Origin: Gaertneriomyces semiglobifer
Taxonomy: Eukaryota > Chytridiomycota > Chytridiomycetes > Spizellomycetales > Spizellomycetaceae
Assembly (NCBI GenBank): GCA_025558075.1
Contig: JAHLKF010000001.1
Location: 1,896,442-1,960,441 of the forward strand
Length of the DNA stretch: 64,000 nucleotides
Direction of reading: 5' to 3'
Of this stretch, positions 32,030-47,542 are shown piece by piece. Numbering within the stretch: position 1 is the stretch's first letter; each line of letters begins with the position of its first letter. Position numbers and translations under genes: made by a program. Below the pieces are notes generated by a model that was not told the DNA's origin, did no database searches, and worked only from the letters and a program-made list of their open reading frames with translations.

Positions 32030-34646
32030 CTATAGAACTGTTCCAAATTTGGTACCGCTCTTTGTGGCTCCGCTGGTACCCGCACACTTCTCTGGCTCCT
32101 CCAAAACCTCCTTGGCAGTGCTGCCCATCGCCCTGCGAACAATCATTTCCTTCATTTCTCGATCGCCCTGCTGCATGCCTTCCATATCATTCATCAAGTC
32201 AAAAGTAATCTCTCCAGCGCTAATGTCATTCAATCCCCTCTCAAGTAACTTTAATCCCGTCTCAGATGCGCTGAAAAACGGCGCTTGAGATCGCATAATC
32301 TCAATTGTTGTGCCGGCGCGCTGCTTAAATGACATCGTCAGCGACACATCCGCCTGAGAATCCATGCCAGCCTGCTTTTGTCGCGCAGCATGGATAGCGG
32401 ATTGTCGCGCCGCGATGAGATTGAGCAAGCCGACCTGACAAACACAGTATCCGAAAAAGGGCGTATCCCGACGCTTGCGTTCCTCAACCATCACTGCCAT
32501 TTCTTCGAGCAACCGGGACGCACTAGCCGCGTGTTCTGCGGAAATCCCGAAACTCTCACTGCCTTGCCACAAAGATAGTACCTCATCCATACGAGCGGCG
32601 TTCATGTACCCTGTCGCAATATGGGGTGGGGCGTCGTACTTCAACACGCGGTTAACCGCACCGACAATAGCGTGACCCATGGTCATCATGTTATAGTCAG
32701 GACCATGAAGGGTGGCGACAGTTGCATGGTATGTGACCAACGCAATACCCCATTCATATGTCTCCTGCTGCCATCGCACGCTCCAGCAAAGCGGATTGGC
32801 GCCACCAACGATGGGATCGTTGGGTGCGCGGACACCAGAATCCAAAATCTTTACCCATTGTGGTAATTTCGAGTACCAGGTATCTGGACAAACGTCAGCG
32901 CCTGAACATCCACCGTCAATCTGACAACAAGCACACGCTACATACCTAATTGTTGCTGATGTTCTCTGATCTCCACAAACACCTGCTGGCCTCGCATATC
33001 ATTTCCGGGGGCAAAAGGCAGAATGTTCATTGTCTTACAAGTCTGTCGGAAGTGTGTCACTCGGTTGAACAGCGCCGTTAGGCACGCAATGTACCCGTTC
33101 GGTCCAATGTTCGAATAAGCGACATGGGCGGAGAATGCCGGACTAAAAAACTCATCCAACGTCAACGTACGAGGAACGGACGGAGCATTCGGCCGGAGAC
33201 CGTATCGGCCCGCGTAAAAGAGGGAATCCGGGCACGGAAGCAGTAATGTTGATGCGTATTCAGAATCTGAGATCATTTGGGGCCGCTTGGACGCGGCGGA
33301 GCCGGAGGCATCGTAATTGCGCACCCACCACCAGCAACGGCGACATTCTTCAGCAGCTACCTCGTTGGGCGACAACCCGTCCAAAAGCTCTTCGTCGGGT
33401 TGTTGTCCAGGAAGCGGTTGCGGTTGGACGGGAATGGATGGCAGTTCTTTGTAGAGCCCTAGGTACCGAGCCATCATCACGCCATTGCCAAGCATCATGT
33501 ACGACGGCATCCACATTGAGTGCTCCACAGTATACAGCGTCAGATGAAGAAACGTCTTGAGGAGGTTGAGATTCGGGTTATCAAAACTTGCAGCAGCCAA
33601 TCTCCGCGCTCTTTCGTAGAACGTCTTTTCAACTAGCTCTGTCTGGCCTTGGTAATATGGATGATAGCGAGCGGCACAGCTGAACATGGAATACAGTAAT
33701 GCCGGACTCAAGCCGCGCCGGGGTGGGTTATGGTGGAATGGTGGTTTGGGACGAATGTCAGTGTACGAATCGGGTGTTACCGGTTCTGAAGCAGATCGAT
33801 AGAAAGCGGCTTCGTGGACAATTGGAATGATAGGTGGAAGGCGCTCAAAGTATACGGCAATAAGCTCGTTAAGGATATAGGCGTCAGGAAGGGGTGGAAG
33901 ATCGTCGAACGCGGAGAGTGGACGAGGGACAGAAGTATTGTCAAACGCATGGGCACAAAGCTGATAAACGACTTTTTGTATAGATGGAGCAGCTGCAAGC
34001 GACACCGGTTCCTGAATGGAAAAGGAATCAGAAAAAGCACTGCTACCACACTGCCCCGTCCTCCGAAAATGTTCACATACCAGCACCAGCTTATTATACA
34101 CAGTGCCTCCGGGTCCCATAGGTTTATAGTGCTTTAGCTCCTCCGCATTTGTTGGACAGTGCGCGGGGTCAAAGACCATTGAGCTTCCCAAGGTCGAATT
34201 GGATCTGGATGACGGCCCAGCGTCAGACGACTCTGGCGTTAGCGGCTGATCGAACGGGGAACGCGGATACTGCTGTTGTTGAGGTTGAAGTTGTTGCTGT
34301 TGCTGGCTAAAAGTCGCATCGCTGCTTGTGGTTGACGCATGGGACGGGTAATGTGACGGTAGACTGATTGTAAGGGAAGGCAATCAATTCAAGGTTCTGC
34401 GCAAATTCCCACACAGCAACGATGCGTTGTCAATTACCTTAAAAAGTTGGATAGGTCAAAGTCTTCTGTAGACACGGCATTCGGGCCGAGACCAGTCAAA
34501 CCGCTCAGCGGAAAGTCAAGCTCGCTAGCAAGTCTCGCCGTTTTTGGATCAAGACTGGCCAGAAAGGGGTCGTTCATGTCAAGGTTAACGTTCATGACAG
34601 CGTCGACATAGTTCATGTCCATGTCGTTTCCTGTGCCGTCATTCAT
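32030..34646 (-). CDS. Fungal_trans-domain transcription factor without a visible zinc cluster
   Basis: Four exons (34646-34438, 34363-34081, 34011-32946, 32883-32030; introns 74, 69 and 62 nt), 803 residues. The N-terminus is acidic and Asn-rich (possible activation region), followed by Gln-rich and Ser/Pro segments. The middle contains the fungal-specific transcription-factor homology domain: LNELIAVYFERLPPIIPIVH, SPALLYSMFSCAARY, FYERARRLAAAS, LKTFLHLTLYTVEHS and the CRRCWWWVRNYD block. The second intron (34012-34080) has donor GTATGT and acceptor TTCAG and is in frame. I see no C6 zinc cluster or other DNA-binding domain in or just upstream of exon 1; ATG 34646 is the first methionine. 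Confidence -1.
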
Positions 34647-35337
34647 GGTTCGTCGGGCGTGCACGAACTTCTCTGAACAATTTGTCAGACGAATATGGGT
34701 TCTACTGCGCTAGCAAGGGCCGTTGAAAGAAGCTACTGGTTCAATTCTTTAGCGGTTGCTGGGACCTCGGCAGGTCAAAACGAGAGCCACCGTCCTGTTG
34801 TCAAAAAGACTCTCAAGAACCCGAAATATCCGCGGAATTTACAAACAACCAACAACAGCACACCAGCGAACGTTTGCCTTTGAGGAAACAGCAGCGCAAA
34901 TAACAGATACTGCAAATGTAACGTGGAGCAACAGCTGGCTGCTGCAGCTGTGGATACAGATATGGGCTTGCATATGTCTACATGAACGAAATCTGGCAGA
35001 GTGAGAGTAATTGGCAAGATCTTGATGGTGAGGACGCAAAGTAGCCATCGCCCGTACCATGCCGTCATGTTTCGATTCAGACCAGCGCTGCTGCATTGTG
35101 GGTAATGATGTGGAGTTTGAAAAGACTCGGTGTATCATGCGGTTGAATGTAACAACCATTCACTGCATCATTCAAGTCTCACCAGTGGCTTGAGTGATGG
35201 AGGCCAAATAAGATCGTCTTCTGAAAAAGCACGTCTTTTTCGGTTTTCCATGTGGAGACTGCAGTTCAAGATATGCTTTCGTCGATTCGCTTGAACAAAC
35301 GATAGAGTTGTGAGTTCACCTCCGCGCATATGAAGCA
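34647..35337. other. Divergent promoter region, transcription factor and FMO
   Basis: About 690 nt between divergent starts. No zinc-cluster exon could be found on the minus strand here. No other feature is supported. Confidence -1.
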
Positions 35338-36845
35338 ATGACCCTCAGCAGCTCTTCGATCAAGACGGTACTTGTAATCGGCGTAGGTCCGGCAGGACTC
35401 GTTGCTTTAAAAACGGTACTGGAAGACTCTGTCACAGCACAATGGAATATCATCGCACTAGAGCGAAACGACATGGTCGGCGGCGTTTGGTGAGAGCACC
35501 CATGTGCATCATTGCTTGTCAATGCGTTACCATTCTAATGTTCTGCTGCACCTGCAGGAATGCGGATCCAAGTCCTAGTCTGCCGCCAGCGTTACCACGA
35601 TCCCCTATCTACAATTCCTTAACCACCAATTTGCCTCATCCGTTAATGGCATTTACCAGTGACCCCTTTCCAGAGTCAACACCCCTGTTCCCACATCATA
35701 CCGTTGTAAAGCAGTATCTGCACAACTATGCCCTTAAGTACCACCTAGCGCGGCATTGCCGCTTTGGAAGGGAAGTGGTGAAAATGTCATGGCAGGAACA
35801 ACACAGTCGATGGCGTGTGACGCACCAAAAGGTAGTTGGTGTTGATACCGCTACCGCTACCCCATCAGGAAACGAGCGAGATGTGGAGGATCTCGAAGCC
35901 GACTATGTGCTTGTGTGCACGGGACATTACTACCAACCGCATATACCAGACTTCCCTGGAGCACAGGAATGGCTATCAGATCAAGGGAGATCAATCGTCC
36001 ATTCAATTCATTACCGGACGCCGTTACCGTACAGTCAGAAAACGATCGTGGTAGTTGGAGCCGGTCCTTCCGGAAGAGACATTAGCCGTGAAATCGCTGA
36101 TGTCGCGAAGAAAACTTACTGGGTAGCCTCGCGAGGACCTACGCCTACAGGCAATCTTGTGGTTAAACAAGGGATTGAGAGATTTGGGAAGACCGGGGTG
36201 TGCTTCACAGATGGAAGCGTGGCAGACGATGTGAACGTTGTGATATGCGCAACAGGGTACGAATATTCATTCCCATTCTTATTAGAAGGAGGAGCCCTGA
36301 AGGAAGGACGAGTAGATGGATATCCTTCCAAAGAATTGGCAGCAAACGCCAATCAGATTCTGACTTGCACTGGAAAGCTTATCCATCCTTTGTATCGGCA
36401 TATGTTTCCTGCCGTCAGCACATCTTTCCCTCCCGATCGACTCTGCTTCCTGGGCCTACCGAGTAAGGTTGTTCCATTTCCTCTCATTGAGACACAGGCG
36501 GCCTGCGCAGTGAGGGTGCTTGCCGGCCGCGCTAAACTCCCAGAAGTTATGTACGAAGGGTCTCTTCCGTGTGGACATGAGCTAGCCGACGAGAAGCAAT
36601 TTCAATACAGGGAAGATATTGCGCAAGAGTTTGGCGCTGGAGTTGCAGTGCAACCATGGGCGCGACGGATCTATGCGAACAAGGAAGTCCTGAGGGAGGC
36701 TTGGAAAAGCATTGAGAGAAAAGGCCCAGATCATGTCAAACGATGGGTCGATGGTGTACACGGGGTAGATGCTTGGGTGGAGGTTATGGATGGACTGATC
36801 CATGCTGATCAAGGCCAGCCCTGTCAATTTGCGACTTCGCAATAG
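35338..36845 (+). CDS. Flavin-containing monooxygenase (FMO family)
   Basis: FAD/NADPH-dependent N- or S-oxygenase. Two exons (35338-35489, 35558-36845; 68-nt intron with ttctaat branch), 479 residues. The FAD-binding GVGPAG is at the N-terminus, and the exon join falls in the family's MVGGVWN motif. Downstream are LVCTGHYYQPHIPDFPG and the FMO-type VHSIHYR region, the NADPH-binding VVGAGPSGRDIS, and the FATGY-like ICATGYEYSFPF. There is no clear membrane anchor, so probably cytosolic or peripherally bound. The substrate is unknown. Confidence -1.
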
Positions 36846-37904
36846 TTGTGGCACAAAGCCTTGTGCATGATCTCGGTGCACAGGTGAAAAGTTCAATGCT
36901 GGTCGACGTTAAAGACAAGTCAAACGAGCATCTGAAGCGAGAGAGAGACAGCGATCATCATCGTATAGTATAGTCTCAACATTTGCGGCGCACAGAATGC
37001 AGCCAACGTAGTTCAGTGGATTGACAGATAGATTTACTAGTAATAATCATCTCGCTCGTCTCTCTCGCTGTTGTCTAAGTGCTCATCTCTTTGCCAATGG
37101 CGGTCGTTCACCATCCAATGATGATAGGATCCGGTAGGACCATCTGCACAACATCCTGCGATTGAGCTAAGCGGGTAATGCTAACCTGCTTGTGCTTAAT
37201 GGCAGGGGGGGATGTACATGGCTCTCCAGACCAACAAGACCGTCCCAGTTCGAAAGGGATGCAGACGAGCATTTTGTAAAAAACCGTCGTTTAAATAGGC
37301 CGCGGTGACAGTCAAGTCGAAGAAAATCCTCGAGTGACTTGAGCGTTTCCACGTTGCGACAAAGGGACGTCTCCCAGTGACGGTGTATATACAACCAATC
37401 ATTCGGGGGGCCAGAATCACCTGCATCTCAGCAGGTCGTGCAATCACCGGCACCTAAATGCAAACGGCGATCGAAGGAATGGGTGACACAAGCTTGGCAG
37501 TCAGTGCACATGAACGAGTGCTGCACGATTAGTGATTAGTGATAGCGTTCGTCTGTGCACCACCATAATGTGGAACTTCATTCAGCAAACGGGCCGGGCA
37601 TGGCATATTATTAGCATCACATCTGCCTCGCCTCGGTCTGGTGCGGATATTCGTCGGCCGTCGCATTCAGAGCTGCGGGAATTCCGCGTACGCGCAGGTG
37701 GCACAGTCATTATAGGCGGGCTGACATAAACAATTGAATGCATCCGCGATTTCCGAGCGCGCATTATTCCAAAAACGCAGCAGCCTTGCGGGCGCTTATT
37801 TGGGATAGTCAGGACAGAATGCCGACGGTGACGCTCGAGAACTATTTAAAAAGCCGGGGACCTTAAATTGTTTGCTCATACGTCCTGTAGGGACCAAGTT
37901 AACG
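36846..37904. other. Intergenic region between FMO and orphan membrane protein
   Basis: About 1 kb with CT/GA-rich patches (around 36940 and 37055) and no supported gene. A TATA-like TATTTAAAAAG at 37843-37853 precedes the next start by about 55 nt. Confidence -1.
37843..37853 (+). promoter_or_regulatory. TATA-like element of the second orphan membrane gene
   Basis: TATTTAAAAAG about 55 nt upstream of ATG 37905. The same motif form (TATTTAAAAGG) precedes NDC1. Confidence -1.
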
Positions 37905-38951
37905 ATGGGGGTACTCGATGCTGTTACGGCCGTGGTGGTAGCGCAGACCATAGTTTTTGCGAATGCCGTGCTCAGAGATGAGAAGTTGAGTGGGCGGAAC
38001 AAGGTGCCTTTGTTGATATCATGCTTGGGTTCAATCATTCAGCGCATGTGAGTCCATTAAAGTTTGAATTTCGGGTTTGGTCAGTACTGATCAAGCAATG
38101 TATGACCTTGCGACCGTAGAACAATGATGTTTTACATGGACGGGAGCATCAGTCGCAACTGCACGCTCCTGATCGTCATCGGGAACGTTTTTGGCCTTAT
38201 TATGTTTCGCTACGCTTTATTATTTATGATGATCAAACTATATCTTTCCATCCGCAACTCGGACAAAATTGGAAAGACCATTTTCGTGCTGTCCCATTGT
38301 GCGTTCACGGCTTCCTCCATTCTGGTGCTGTACAACCTCATCACGGCGCCCATTGTTGAGCACATGACTTGCGAGCAGATGATTTCAGCCAACGTTACAA
38401 CGGCCAACAATTTCCTCTTCCTTCTCTCGTTTTTGACGATCGCACTACCAATTATCTGGCACCTGTACGATCACATACGATCTGTTCGCGGCACTTTTGC
38501 TCAGAGCAATTCGGTGGATGCTGTGTACTTCCGACAATTGTTGTTCATGACCGTCTTCACCGCAGTTTACACCGGACAAGTACTCAGTTTACGATTTATC
38601 AGAGAATGGGCGTGGTTGATGCTCTCGTTCATTGCCGCGGACTACGTGTGGCTGCACGGGATTCTGATTTGGGTACTGCCTCAGGCGAGAGACTGCGATA
38701 GCATCGTAGTACCCCAATCGCGCCACATCACGTCTCACGCGGGTCGTAGCTCTAAACAGATCCCGAAGGACGGCGCGGGAACCATAGCGGCGGACGAGAA
38801 GATGAAGAGTCCTTCAACAGACCGAAAAGGTGGGGAACTGACGGACAATGATCTTGTCATACAAGCGGCAGTGAGACGCGAGCTACAGCTGTGGAGTCAG
38901 AATCACCCGAATGCCTTCGAGAGAGCACGAGAGGAGGCTTTAAAACCGTAG
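37905..38951 (+). CDS. Orphan polytopic (six or seven helix) membrane protein
   Basis: Not recognised. Two exons (37905-38047, 38120-38951; 72-nt intron), 324 residues. Hydrophobic helices include VTAVVVAQTIVFANAVL, VPLLISCLGSII, LLIVIGNVFGLIMFRYALLF, FVLSHCAFTASSILVLYNL, NNFLFLLSFLTIALPIIWHL, LLFMTVFTAVYTGQVLSL and WLMLSFIAADYVWLHGILIW. There is no signal peptide. A ~75-residue charged C-terminal tail ends in an amphipathic helix (RRELQLWSQNHPNAFERARE). It could be a receptor-like or transporter-like protein; I know no matching family. The gene is close to NDC1 in the same orientation but has its own TATA element. Confidence -1.
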
Positions 38952-39323
38952 ATAACCACCGCCCTCTAAGTAGCCACTAGTTAAAGTAGTTTAGGAATCC
39001 TAAAATATATATTCCCCAAGTCTCCAAAGTCACAAAATGGGATCTTGTCCTTTCGCGTTCGACTGGACACTTAGTATGACTGTGCCACCCTTGCCACTGG
39101 ACTTGGTTCGTTGACAAGTTTCGCGGGTTTGCGAAGAAAGTTCGTCGGATGAACCTTTGCAGCGAACGGACGCAGGGAACTGCTGTCAAAGAGCAGGAGA
39201 AATCGGTCTTTGAGAACGGCACAACTTAAGGAGAGCGTTGTGGGGAAAGTGTGTGGCGAGTCTTGTGCGTTCTCGGTCTGCATTTGCGTTATTGGGGGTC
39301 TCCGTGTGCCTGGCAAGATCCAA

Positions 39324-39334
39324 TATTTAAAAGG
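39324..39334 (+). promoter_or_regulatory. TATA-like element of NDC1
   Basis: TATTTAAAAGG about 40 nt upstream of ATG 39374. Confidence -1.
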
Positions 39335-39373
39335 TGGATCTCTCGAACGTTCGGAAACTAGAGACTAGTAGGG

Positions 39374-41813
39374 ATGCACAAAGGCTTTGGTATGACGGGG
39401 CCATCGGCCGCGTATGAACATCGTCGAGGAATAGACGACCACGACATTGTTCCACCTCCTCAAACGTCGCTTTTCGGATTATTTCCAGATACCGTCCAGT
39501 CGCACTTTGACGGCACCTTGGAACCGAATCGTTACACTGACGCCATATACCCCGATATAAGTAGACGATTTGTGGACAAATGCCTGCGAGTACTCTCCAT
39601 CTTTTGCCTGATTCTGAGTGTATTCTGTCATATGACCTTTGGACTTGGTTTTGGCGTTGGTAAGCGTATAATTTCACAGAATCAGCTATAAGACGATTGC
39701 GGGAGCTCGGAACTTACTGAATCTTGCACAGGATGGTTATGGCTGTGGATGAGTCCCAAGATATGGTTCAAAGGCGGCCTGATGCTGGTTGGGCTGCTTC
39801 CAACCGTTTGGCTCCGAAGCCGTACGCTCTATGGTACGTACACGCGGCTTGTTTGATTGTTGCCAGCTGAATGATAGGAACCCACCTCACACATGGTTGC
39901 TGCTAGTTCGGCGAAAAGTTCCATGCTCCCGATTGAGTTACGTCTTGTCTGTCCTTTCAAAATCAAATGCATGGGTTTGGTCCGCCCATTACTGGGCATC
40001 CATAATTATGGGCACCATATATTATTGGAGTAGCAGTCGCCTTTCATCTCGAGTTTTCTTGTACCCCGAGGGCAACTTCTCGCCTCCGCAACTGAACGAG
40101 AACTACATTTACATTTATGGGCTCATCAACTTCGTCGCCGCCGCCTATACCGCGTACCGATACTTTTGGGAAAGAGATCAACTGGCGTTTCCTGCTGTTC
40201 AACGGGCTTGGGCGCATCGAGTAACTGTGAGAGACTCTTGTGCGCGCGCTGCCAGATTGGCCGGATACAGCACAGGCGCCTATGCCCTACAGTATTTGTT
40301 CTTCGGAGGGCTCCAATACCAGACTATTAAGGCCTTCGTTCAGTTTTTTGTCAAGGGAGGGTACGTATTATAGTTGAGCTTATGTCATTTGTTCAAAATG
40401 TTAAAGGCGAACCCTGCTAGGCTGATGATACATTGGAGATACCGAATCAGCGTCTTTTCTCCTGCCCTCCTACTGCATACGTACCTCACCGCATTCTTCA
40501 TCATTTTCGCACTAGAGGTTGCACACATGATCGTTGAGGTTACATACACTCAGGTAAGTTTCCCTTTGTCTTCAGGAAGATTCCAATAATGAACCATGGA
40601 ACCTTAGCCCGTTGAAAAAGCTGTGAGCTTGCGCACCGTTGTTGAGGGATTGTCATTGCCTGCGGGCTCGTATGGGCGATTGCACGCTCATCTGCAGCTG
40701 CGCAACGAAGTCCGTAAGGGGGCCGTCGTTCGGAAACAGATTTACGGAGAAAAAAGCAAGCCATACGAAGCCCTTTGGAAGCCCATTTCAGAGGCATTGC
40801 TGGCCGATGTGGAACGCGTAACAAAGGCTTTGGAGGACGAACGAAAGGCCGTCAATGAGAAGTCGAGCGCATGTGAGTGGAATTGGCGTAGCTTGACGCA
40901 CATTGCATGCATTAACGTTCGCCTTTTCTATCAAGTGCTGCGACCGCGATCCTTTGCACCGTCGACTACCAGCGCAAAACGAGTGAGCGTAATGTCACCG
41001 GAAAAGAAGGCTGCTGGAGTCCAAGGATATTTGATGAAGCTTCTTTACCCACCAACATCTCCAACCCGCCGAGGCAGTGGAATTGAATCATCTGAAACCA
41101 AGGCGTATGATACAGTGACCGCAGGCCACAGTACGTCTGCCCCAGAAGTTCCACTTCCGGAACTTTTAAGGCCTCGCCGTGTGGAGAAGAAGGTTTCTTT
41201 TGCCGAGGAGAAGACAGTACTGGAGAACAAAGTGGACAAGTATGCCAACTTTTATAAAAATCCAGGGCAAAAATTGCTATCGTCAGCCATTACTCTGTTC
41301 CAACGAGTGAAGTGGGGGGCATGGATTGTCAGCACTCCTGTTGAATATCGCACACATGAGGTTTTTAAGGACTGGCAGGAGACGAGGTTGGCCATTGAGG
41401 CACTGACGATATTAGTGACGCATGCACCTAAGGAGGATAACTTCGCGGAAGTACACCGTGGACTCAGTCTGACCTTGACTATTTTGATTCGTCTTTATCT
41501 AAGGCTGTATGAGCACGTCAGGAACCCTCCCGCCATTCCTACTACTGCTGGGAACAAGGCAGAACAGGGACAAGTCGTTGACAGGGAGGCCAGTTGCATG
41601 CTGAATGGTATTGCGTGGTATACGTTCGTGTGGCGTGCGAGGCATAGTTTACTAAACTCTCTCATTGTAGTCATGAAGAACGCACTGTATCGCGTTGTCG
41701 AGGCCTGGTACACTGAATTTGTCCAAGGTTCAGATGACCAAGGTCTATGGAAGTTGGAGTTTGACCCAGACGTTGCAAGGGCATTACAGGAGTTTGTGGA
41801 CTTTCAAACATAG
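39374..41813 (+). CDS. NDC1: Transmembrane nucleoporin NDC1
   Basis: Pore-membrane protein that anchors the nuclear pore complex and, in yeast, the spindle pole body. Five exons (39374-39659, 39732-39833, 39907-40360, 40421-40553, 40608-41813), 726 residues. Helical pairs lie in the N-terminal third. The loop LNENYIYIYGLINFVAAAY...DQLAFPAVQ matches the conserved NDC1 segment ending FPxxQ. The soluble C-terminal half ends with the diagnostic blocks LAIEALTILVTHAPKEDNF, LLNSLIVVMKNALYRVV and ARALQEFVDFQ. The start of exon 4 (40421) is chosen to keep frame and gives a 60-nt intron. Recognition is by alignment from memory. Confidence -1.
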
Positions 41814-42051
41814 TTCAAATCAGCACCGAGCAAGGCGATACAAATGAGGCGTTAATTTAATACATTTTACGCGTGGGAAAGAAGGATACAGTGAGTTCTT
41901 AGATGAAAAGAGCAAGTACAATTTCTATTTCTTCTGCATGCATCATAGCCCAGTCCGCATCAAGCTGCGCGTAAATGGTCTACACCTCTATTTCGACTTC
42001 AGCATATTGCGAATCACAACCTCTCGTGTGGAGTCGTCCTTAAGCAGGCTA

Positions 42052-45311
<3,260 letters not shown>

Positions 45312-47542
45312 TCTGGCAAGGACGACGCTGTTGTTTCGTGATCTAATGAGTGCGATGCCGTCGTCTTGCAAATCGAGAAGCGGGATATTGACGATGTGCG
45401 AAATCGTGGGCGTTACTGTCCCGGTTCGGGCGGTCTAACAGGAGTAGGTATTTCCACCAAAGTTGATTGAAACTCTTTCACGTTCTTGACACTCGATATC
45501 CTTTCAGACTGCACCAGGCGTGAGAGTAGTGCTCGAAATTAGGTGAACTCGTCTTGGTAAGAGTAAACAGGCTCACTAATGTATCGTAGGATGGAACTGT
45601 ATGCTATACAACATGCACCAGCATAACGAAATGGGGAAAGAATGAACCGTAAGTAAGATGAGATACAGCCTGTGTGATGCTGCCCTACAATAAGGAACGG
45701 GATCTAGCCAGCGAGGTTAATACTTGATACGGATGCTGTAGCAAAACTGCCGCAACCAACCTATCCGAGCTGCCCGTTAACCGTTTGACACTGCTCTACT
45801 GACTGCCAGCCCGAGCTGATGCTGATGCTGATGCTCTTGTTTGCCTCGCCTGTTGCGTTCGCGGGGAGATAGAGACGATGGCTTCTGTCTTCGCCGTCGT
45901 GGCCAAAAGCGCTGGCAACTGACGTGGCTCAAACTGTCTCGGCCAGGGTCACGTGACCCACATAGGACAACGCTGGACGCACATAACAGCGCGCATTGAC
46001 AGAACTCTTTGTAGGTCTATCTACATGTCCATCAGTCCTCTATCCAGAAAGATTTGATCGCCGGTTGGATGCTTGATGTGTGGTCATGAACAAGAGATGC
46101 CTGGCCGTGGTATCTCTCAAGAGTCTTAGGGACATGGGCCAATATAAGCATGGTGATCGTATAAGAAGGCGAGTCGCTTCTGATTTCATATTTTCTGATG
46201 CCGCTGCTCTACTAGTTAACCAACCAGTATCATCAGCTTGATACCCCTCCTCGGCTTTATGAACAATCCCCTAGTGCGCTTCCCTTGAAGAACTTTGGCT
46301 CACTGTCAAGACGCTCATTCGTGTTACATCAGTTCGATCTGGTGCTTGTCCGCCCGTAAAAAGAACACGCTTTGGATTTTCTTTTCAGCACGAAATTTGA
46401 TAGGGGACTCGTTAGCAACTGCTTCCTAGCTTGCGTCTCACCGCTAACGAAGGATTCCTCAACACGCACCGGTACCGCATGGGTGAAGCTCAGTCAATAG
46501 GATTCTCGTGGCTCAAAGCTTTCCTTTACAAGTTAGGAGAATCGTTATGGCTGAACTTCACCCATATGGTAGCAGTGCGAACCCCTGTCCGCAATTTGGT
46601 GGTGTGTTCCGTCAAGTCAGCGGATGGGATGGTGGGTGCACCACATGAGTGCCATGTGGTGCGCTCATAGCAAAGTACCATTCTGCAACAGGATCGCAAC
46701 CGTAATGGTTTCATGACGGATGCCACATATCCCGGATGAAACCCTTGTACCTACTTGGCGGTGCTTAGCGGTTGCAGTGCTGATTAGGCTCTGCGTTCTT
46801 GGGCGTCACAATTTTAAAAGGTTTAGCTTTTTAAGGGCACAGGCGACCCGACACATGCGATATAGAACCTGTTTGAAAGCATTTTCAGAAGTCGTTGGGG
46901 TGACGCCGTAGCTGACAGAGAATCGGTGGTGCGAATGAGAGCCAACAGACTGGATCTTTCAGAACTTGTTGAGACGATCGAGCACGGTTCGCGAGTGTGC
47001 CGTTTGGCCATCGACCACACAGAAAGCACTCCAAAACTACGGTAAAAATGTAATTATTGTATCAAGAGTGGTATCCCACCACGATGGCCGGCCCACAGGA
47101 CCAGGATCATCTCAATGAATGCATGCTTTGCCTAGAGAAAAAGTAGCACGGAAGGTGCTCGCCCCGAGAAAAGATCAAATGCTACGAAGTAGACGGTCGA
47201 GCGCATAACTTGCATTACAATGATTACAACGATATCTATATCACAAGAGTGGAGATTTCAATTGGACGCTCTCCAAAAATGTCTGCTGATAATTCTCACT
47301 TCCATTTTGTCCTTTTCGAGCAAGGTAGCATACGATTCAGTCAGGTGAGGTCGGGGCGAATTGAATGGGGTACATCATACTGTTGTTTGAACGATGTCTT
47401 GCGTGGTAAGCGTAGTCAACCAAGCGCAGAGCGAATCCAGAGGGTGTATCAGTACTCTTTGTCCTGAGACACGTGTGCATGATGAGGCAAAGTCGCAACC
47501 CTGAGGGCTAAAAAACCAAGAGATTCCAATGGGTTGTGCACA
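45312..47542. other. Long intergenic region between SERCA and the RGS gene
   Basis: About 2.2 kb, the largest gap in this half. It holds a CACGTG palindrome (listed separately) and a short TGATGC repeat at about 45816-45833. Frames of 60-85 codons occur on both strands with no motif or intron support. Confidence -1.
45946..45959. promoter_or_regulatory. 14-bp palindrome with E-box core, GGGTCACGTGACCC
   Basis: Perfect palindrome centred on CACGTG, with GTCACGTGAC as its core, the site type bound by Cbf1/USF/TFE-like bHLH factors. It is 635 nt upstream of the SERCA ATG. Whether it controls SERCA is inference. Confidence -1.

Noticed and set aside
34012..34080. CCCH-finger-like CEHFRRTGQC in the transcription factor
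   Set aside because: It lies exactly inside a segment with GTATGT donor and TTCAG acceptor, and only part of a finger is present; it is best read as intron.
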